From Serratia surfactantfaciens (GTDB lineage: Bacteria > Pseudomonadota > Gammaproteobacteria > Enterobacterales > Enterobacteriaceae): a DNA stretch of 64,000 bases. Position numbers and translations under genes: made by a program. Positions within the stretch are counted from its first letter, which is position 1. Each line of letters begins with the position of its first letter. The notes under the pieces are model-generated. The model did no database searches and was not told the origin of the DNA. It saw nothing but the letters and a program-made list of their open reading frames with translations. Location of the stretch: the NCBI RefSeq assembly GCF_001642805.2, contig NZ_CP016948.1:372001-436000 (forward strand), in the 5' to 3' direction. Positions 61,533-64,000 of this stretch are shown piece by piece.

Positions 61533-61886
61533 ATGTCATCAGTCGTTCTTATCGCCAACGGCGCCGCCTATGGCCATGAATCCTTGTTCAATGCGCTGCG
61601 GTTGGCTATCGCGATGAAAGAGCAGCAGAGCAGCCTCGACCTGCGGCTGTTTCTGATGTCCGATGCGGTGGTGGCCGGGCTGGCCGGGCAGCAGCCGCAC
61701 GAAGGATACCATCTGCAGCAGATGTTGGAGATCCTCACCGCGCAGCAGGTGCCGGTCAAGCTGTGCAAGACCTGCGCCGACGCGCGCGGCGTCAGCCGCC
61801 TGCCGCTGGCGGACGGCGTGGCGATCGGCACGCTGGTCGAGCTGGCGCAGTGGACGCTGGCGGCGGAGAAAGTGCTGACTTTCTGA
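61533..61886 (+). CDS. ychN: DsrE-family protein, YchN-like
   Basis: The 117-residue protein matches E. coli YchN in length and in most positions: SVVLIANGAAYGHESLFNALRLAIAMKEQ, then LRLFLMSDAV and KLCKTCADARGVSRLPLADG with a CxxC pair. YchN-like DsrE/DsrF proteins are hexameric and implicated in sulfur transfer or redox, but the function is unproven. The ATG follows AAGGAGAGA. In E. coli it lies elsewhere, whereas here it follows acrR. Confidence 0.88.
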   Translation: MSSVVLIANGAAYGHESLFNALRLAIAMKEQQSSLDLRLFLMSDAVVAGLAGQQPHEGYHLQQMLEILTAQQVPVKLCKTCADARGVSRLPLADGVAIGTLVELAQWTLAAEKVLTF

Positions 61887-61986
61887 TTTCGCGACAACGG
61901 GACATCACCGGCAACGTTTTTGTTGTTCGTTGCCCGCCGGCGATCGTGATAATCTTCAGGCTTCTTTACCGATCCGAAGCTAAATC

Positions 61987-64000
61987 ATGCATCGCTGGTT
62001 GACTCTGCCTTCTCTGGCGCCGCTCTCGTTTGTCGGCGCATGCCGGCGGCGCATCGCCGCCGCGACACTCCTTTTCCTGATTTGCGCGTTCATCTTTCCG
62101 GCGCAGGCGGCGCTGAACGGCGATCTGCCGCAGCGTAGCGAAGTGCAAAGCCAGTTGGAAGCGCTGAACAAACAGAAAGCTCTGACGCCGGTCGAAAAGC
62201 TCTCCCAACAGGATTTGACCCGTACGCTGGAGCTGCTGGACGCCATCGAGCGCAACCGGCAGGACGCTGCGCAGCTCAAACAGCAGGTGCAGCAGGCGCC
62301 GGCGAAGCTTAATCAGGTCACCGCCGAGCTGGATGCGCTGAAACGGCCTGAAGACAGCGCTGCGGCGCGCGCCGCCCTATTGCCGCTGTCGCTGCGCCAG
62401 TTGGAAAGCCGGCTGTATCAAACGCTTGATGAACTGCAAAGCGCGCAGGAGAGCCTCTCCACTTACAACAGCCAACTGGTGTCGCTGCAAACTCAGCCTG
62501 AACGGGTGCAGAGCACCATGTATGCCGCTTCGCAGCGTCTGCAGGAGATCCGCAGCCAACTCAGCGGCCAGACGCCGGGGCAAGATTCGCTGCGCAACAG
62601 CCAACAGGTCATGCTGGCCACCGAACAGGCGCTGCTCAACGCGCAGCTGGAGCTGCAGCGCAAAAGCCTGGAAGCCAATACCACTTTGCAGGATCTGCTG
62701 CAAAAGCAGCGCGACTACACGACGGCGCATATCGACGCGCTGGATCGCTCGGTGCAGCTGCTGCAGGAGATCGTCAACAGCAAGCGGTTGACGCTGTCTG
62801 AAAAGACCGCCAAAGAGGCGCAGAACCCGGAAGACGCCACCGATATCCAGCACGATCAGCTGGTCAGCAAGCAGCTGGACGTCAACCGTCAACTGAGCCA
62901 GCGGCTGATCGCCGCTACCGAAGAGAGCAACACGCTATTCCAGCAGAACATTCGGGTCAAAAACTGGCTCGATCGCGGGCTGCAGGCGGAGCGCAACCTG
63001 AAAGAGCAGATCCAGGTGCTGAAGGGCAGCTTGGTGTTGTCGCGCATTTTGTATCAGCAGCAGCAAAGTTTGCCGCAGGGCACGCTGTTGGCGGACATGG
63101 ACACGCGCATCGCCGATCTGCGGCTGGAACAGTTCGACATTAATCAGCAGCGCGACGATCTGTTCAAGGGCGAGGATTACATCAACCAACTGGTGACCGA
63201 GAGCAAGGAAAAGGCCGGCCCGGAGGTGATCGACGCGCTGAACGAAATTATCGATATGCGCCGCGAGCTGCTGGATCAGCTGAATAAGCAGCTCAGCAAC
63301 CAGCTGTCGCTGTCGATCAATCTGCAGATCAACCAGCAGCAGCTGACCAGCGTCTACGGTTCGTTGCAGGATACGCTGACCCAGCAGATTTTCTGGGTCA
63401 ACAGCAACAAACCGGTCGATCTGGCGTGGCTCAAGGCGATGCCCGAGGCGGTGCGCGATCAGCTCGCCGGGCTCGATATCAAATTTGACGGCGGCAAGCT
63501 GGTGCAGGGCGGGTTGAATGCGCTGGTGTTCCTGATCCCGCTGCTGTTGGCGATCGGCGTGTTGCGCTGGCGCTACCGGCTGATCGACAACCATTTGCAA
63601 AAGCTGGCCAACGACGTGGGGCAACTGAAGCGCGACAGCCAACTGCACACGCCGAAGGCCATCGCGCTGACCTTGTTGAAGGTACTGCCAGGCGCCGCGC
63701 TGCTGCTCGGCATCGGTTTCTGGATGTATCGCGCCGATTTCGGCATCAGCGACTTTATCTGGGCGCTGTCGCAGCAGCTGGCGCTGTCGTGGCTGGTGTT
63801 CGGCTTCAGCTATCGGATGCTGAAACCGGGCGGTATCGCCGAGCGGCATTTCAACTTCGGGGCCAATCTGTGCGCGCATTACCGCCGTCAGACGCTGCGT
63901 CTGGGGCTGGCGCTGCAGCCGTTGATCTTCTGGTCGGTATTGGGCGAGAAGGCGCCGCTGCGCCTGGTGGAAGACGTCATCGGCCAGATCGTGGTGATGC
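61987..64000 (+). CDS. mscK: Potassium-linked mechanosensitive channel MscK, 3' truncated
   Basis: MscK (KefA) is a large inner-membrane channel of the MscS family that opens on membrane tension in a K+-dependent way. Only the first 671 residues are present, running off the window. A signal peptide (about residues 18-45, ending FPAQA) precedes a long periplasmic coiled-coil domain (about 50-500) with the segments STYNSQLVSLQTQPERVQ and LYQQQQSLP-type repeats, then membrane helices begin near residue 510. The MscS pore domain lies beyond the window. Confidence 0.95.
   Translation, partial: MHRWLTLPSLAPLSFVGACRRRIAAATLLFLICAFIFPAQAALNGDLPQRSEVQSQLEALNKQKALTPVEKLSQQDLTRTLELLDAIERNRQDAAQLKQQVQQAPAKLNQVTAELDALKRPEDSAAARAALLPLSLRQLESRLYQTLDELQSAQESLSTYNSQLVSLQTQPERVQSTMYAASQRLQEIRSQLSGQTPGQDSLRNSQQVMLATEQALLNAQLELQRKSLEANTTLQDLLQKQRDYTTAHIDALDRSVQLLQEIVNSKRLTLSEKTAKEAQNPEDATDIQHDQLVSKQLDVNRQLSQRLIAATEESNTLFQQNIRVKNWLDRGLQAERNLKEQIQVLKGSLVLSRILYQQQQSLPQGTLLADMDTRIADLRLEQFDINQQRDDLFKGEDYINQLVTESKEKAGPEVIDALNEIIDMRRELLDQLNKQLSNQLSLSINLQINQQQLTSVYGSLQDTLTQQIFWVNSNKPVDLAWLKAMPEAVRDQLAGLDIKFDGGKLVQGGLNALVFLIPLLLAIGVLRWRYRLIDNHLQKLANDVGQLKRDSQLHTPKAIALTLLKVLPGAALLLGIGFWMYRADFGISDFIWALSQQLALSWLVFGFSYRMLKPGGIAERHFNFGANLCAHYRRQTLRLGLALQPLIFWSVLGEKAPLRLVEDVIGQIVVM

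Overview
This 64 kb window is a chromosomal core segment of a Serratia-like member of the Yersiniaceae/Enterobacterales (inference; S. marcescens fits best). The GC-rich third codon positions, the near-identical protein lengths to E. coli K-12 orthologues (Lon 784 aa, SecD 615 aa, AmtB 428 aa, YajR 454 aa after start correction) and the gene order all point there. The order follows the E. coli queA-to-mscK arc almost gene for gene. No rRNA, tRNA, insertion sequence, prophage or CRISPR array was seen. The only RNA gene recognised is ffs (4.5S RNA).

Layout, left to right. (1) 1-5.4 kb: queA (5' truncated)-tgt-yajC-secD-secF, joining queuosine tRNA modification to the Sec accessory complex. (2) 5.4-10.3 kb: lipoprotein yajI, then nrdR-ribD-ribE-nusB-thiL-pgpA. 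(3) 10.3-14.5 kb: yajO and the dxs-ispA-xseB isoprenoid operon on the minus strand. (4) 14.6-19.7 kb: thiI, yajL/panE (overlapping), yajQ, yajR. (5) 19.9-27.3 kb: the cyoABCDE cytochrome bo3 operon, ampG and yajG. (6) 27.5-37.1 kb: the proteostasis block bolA, tig, clpP, clpX, lon, hupB, ppiD, with sigma32-type promoters before clpP and lon. (7) 37.2-43.4 kb: ybaV, fadM, queC, ybaE, cof, and a cysteine desulfhydrase gene divergent from the cysteine-responsive regulator decR. (8) 43.5-49 kb: the heterodimeric exporter mdlAB and the nitrogen-controlled glnK-amtB operon with a visible NtrC site and sigma54 promoter. (9) 49-51.3 kb: tesB, ybaY, atl, ffs. (10) 51.6-56.2 kb: hha-tomB and an accessory zinc-starvation island. 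(11) 56.3-64 kb: acrB-acrA divergent from acrR, a ychN-like gene, and mscK (3' truncated by the window end).

The most distinctive part is 52.4-56.2 kb, between tomB and acrB, where K-12 has no counterpart. Two boxes with the perfect core GTTATA-N-TATAAC (Zur type) flank convergent units. The left unit encodes a metal ABC importer (ATPase, permease, solute-binding protein), preceded by an apparent 46-51 codon membrane micro-ORF that overlaps the ATPase start. The right unit encodes the zinc-independent ribosomal proteins L31B and L36B. Together they look like a two-arm zinc-starvation response: import of metal plus release of zinc from ribosomes. An uncharacterised AT-rich 117-codon ORF lies between this island and tomB.

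The rest is conserved housekeeping, and most gene names rest on strong resemblance to known E. coli proteins. Functional statements for unrecognised ORFs are deliberately limited.
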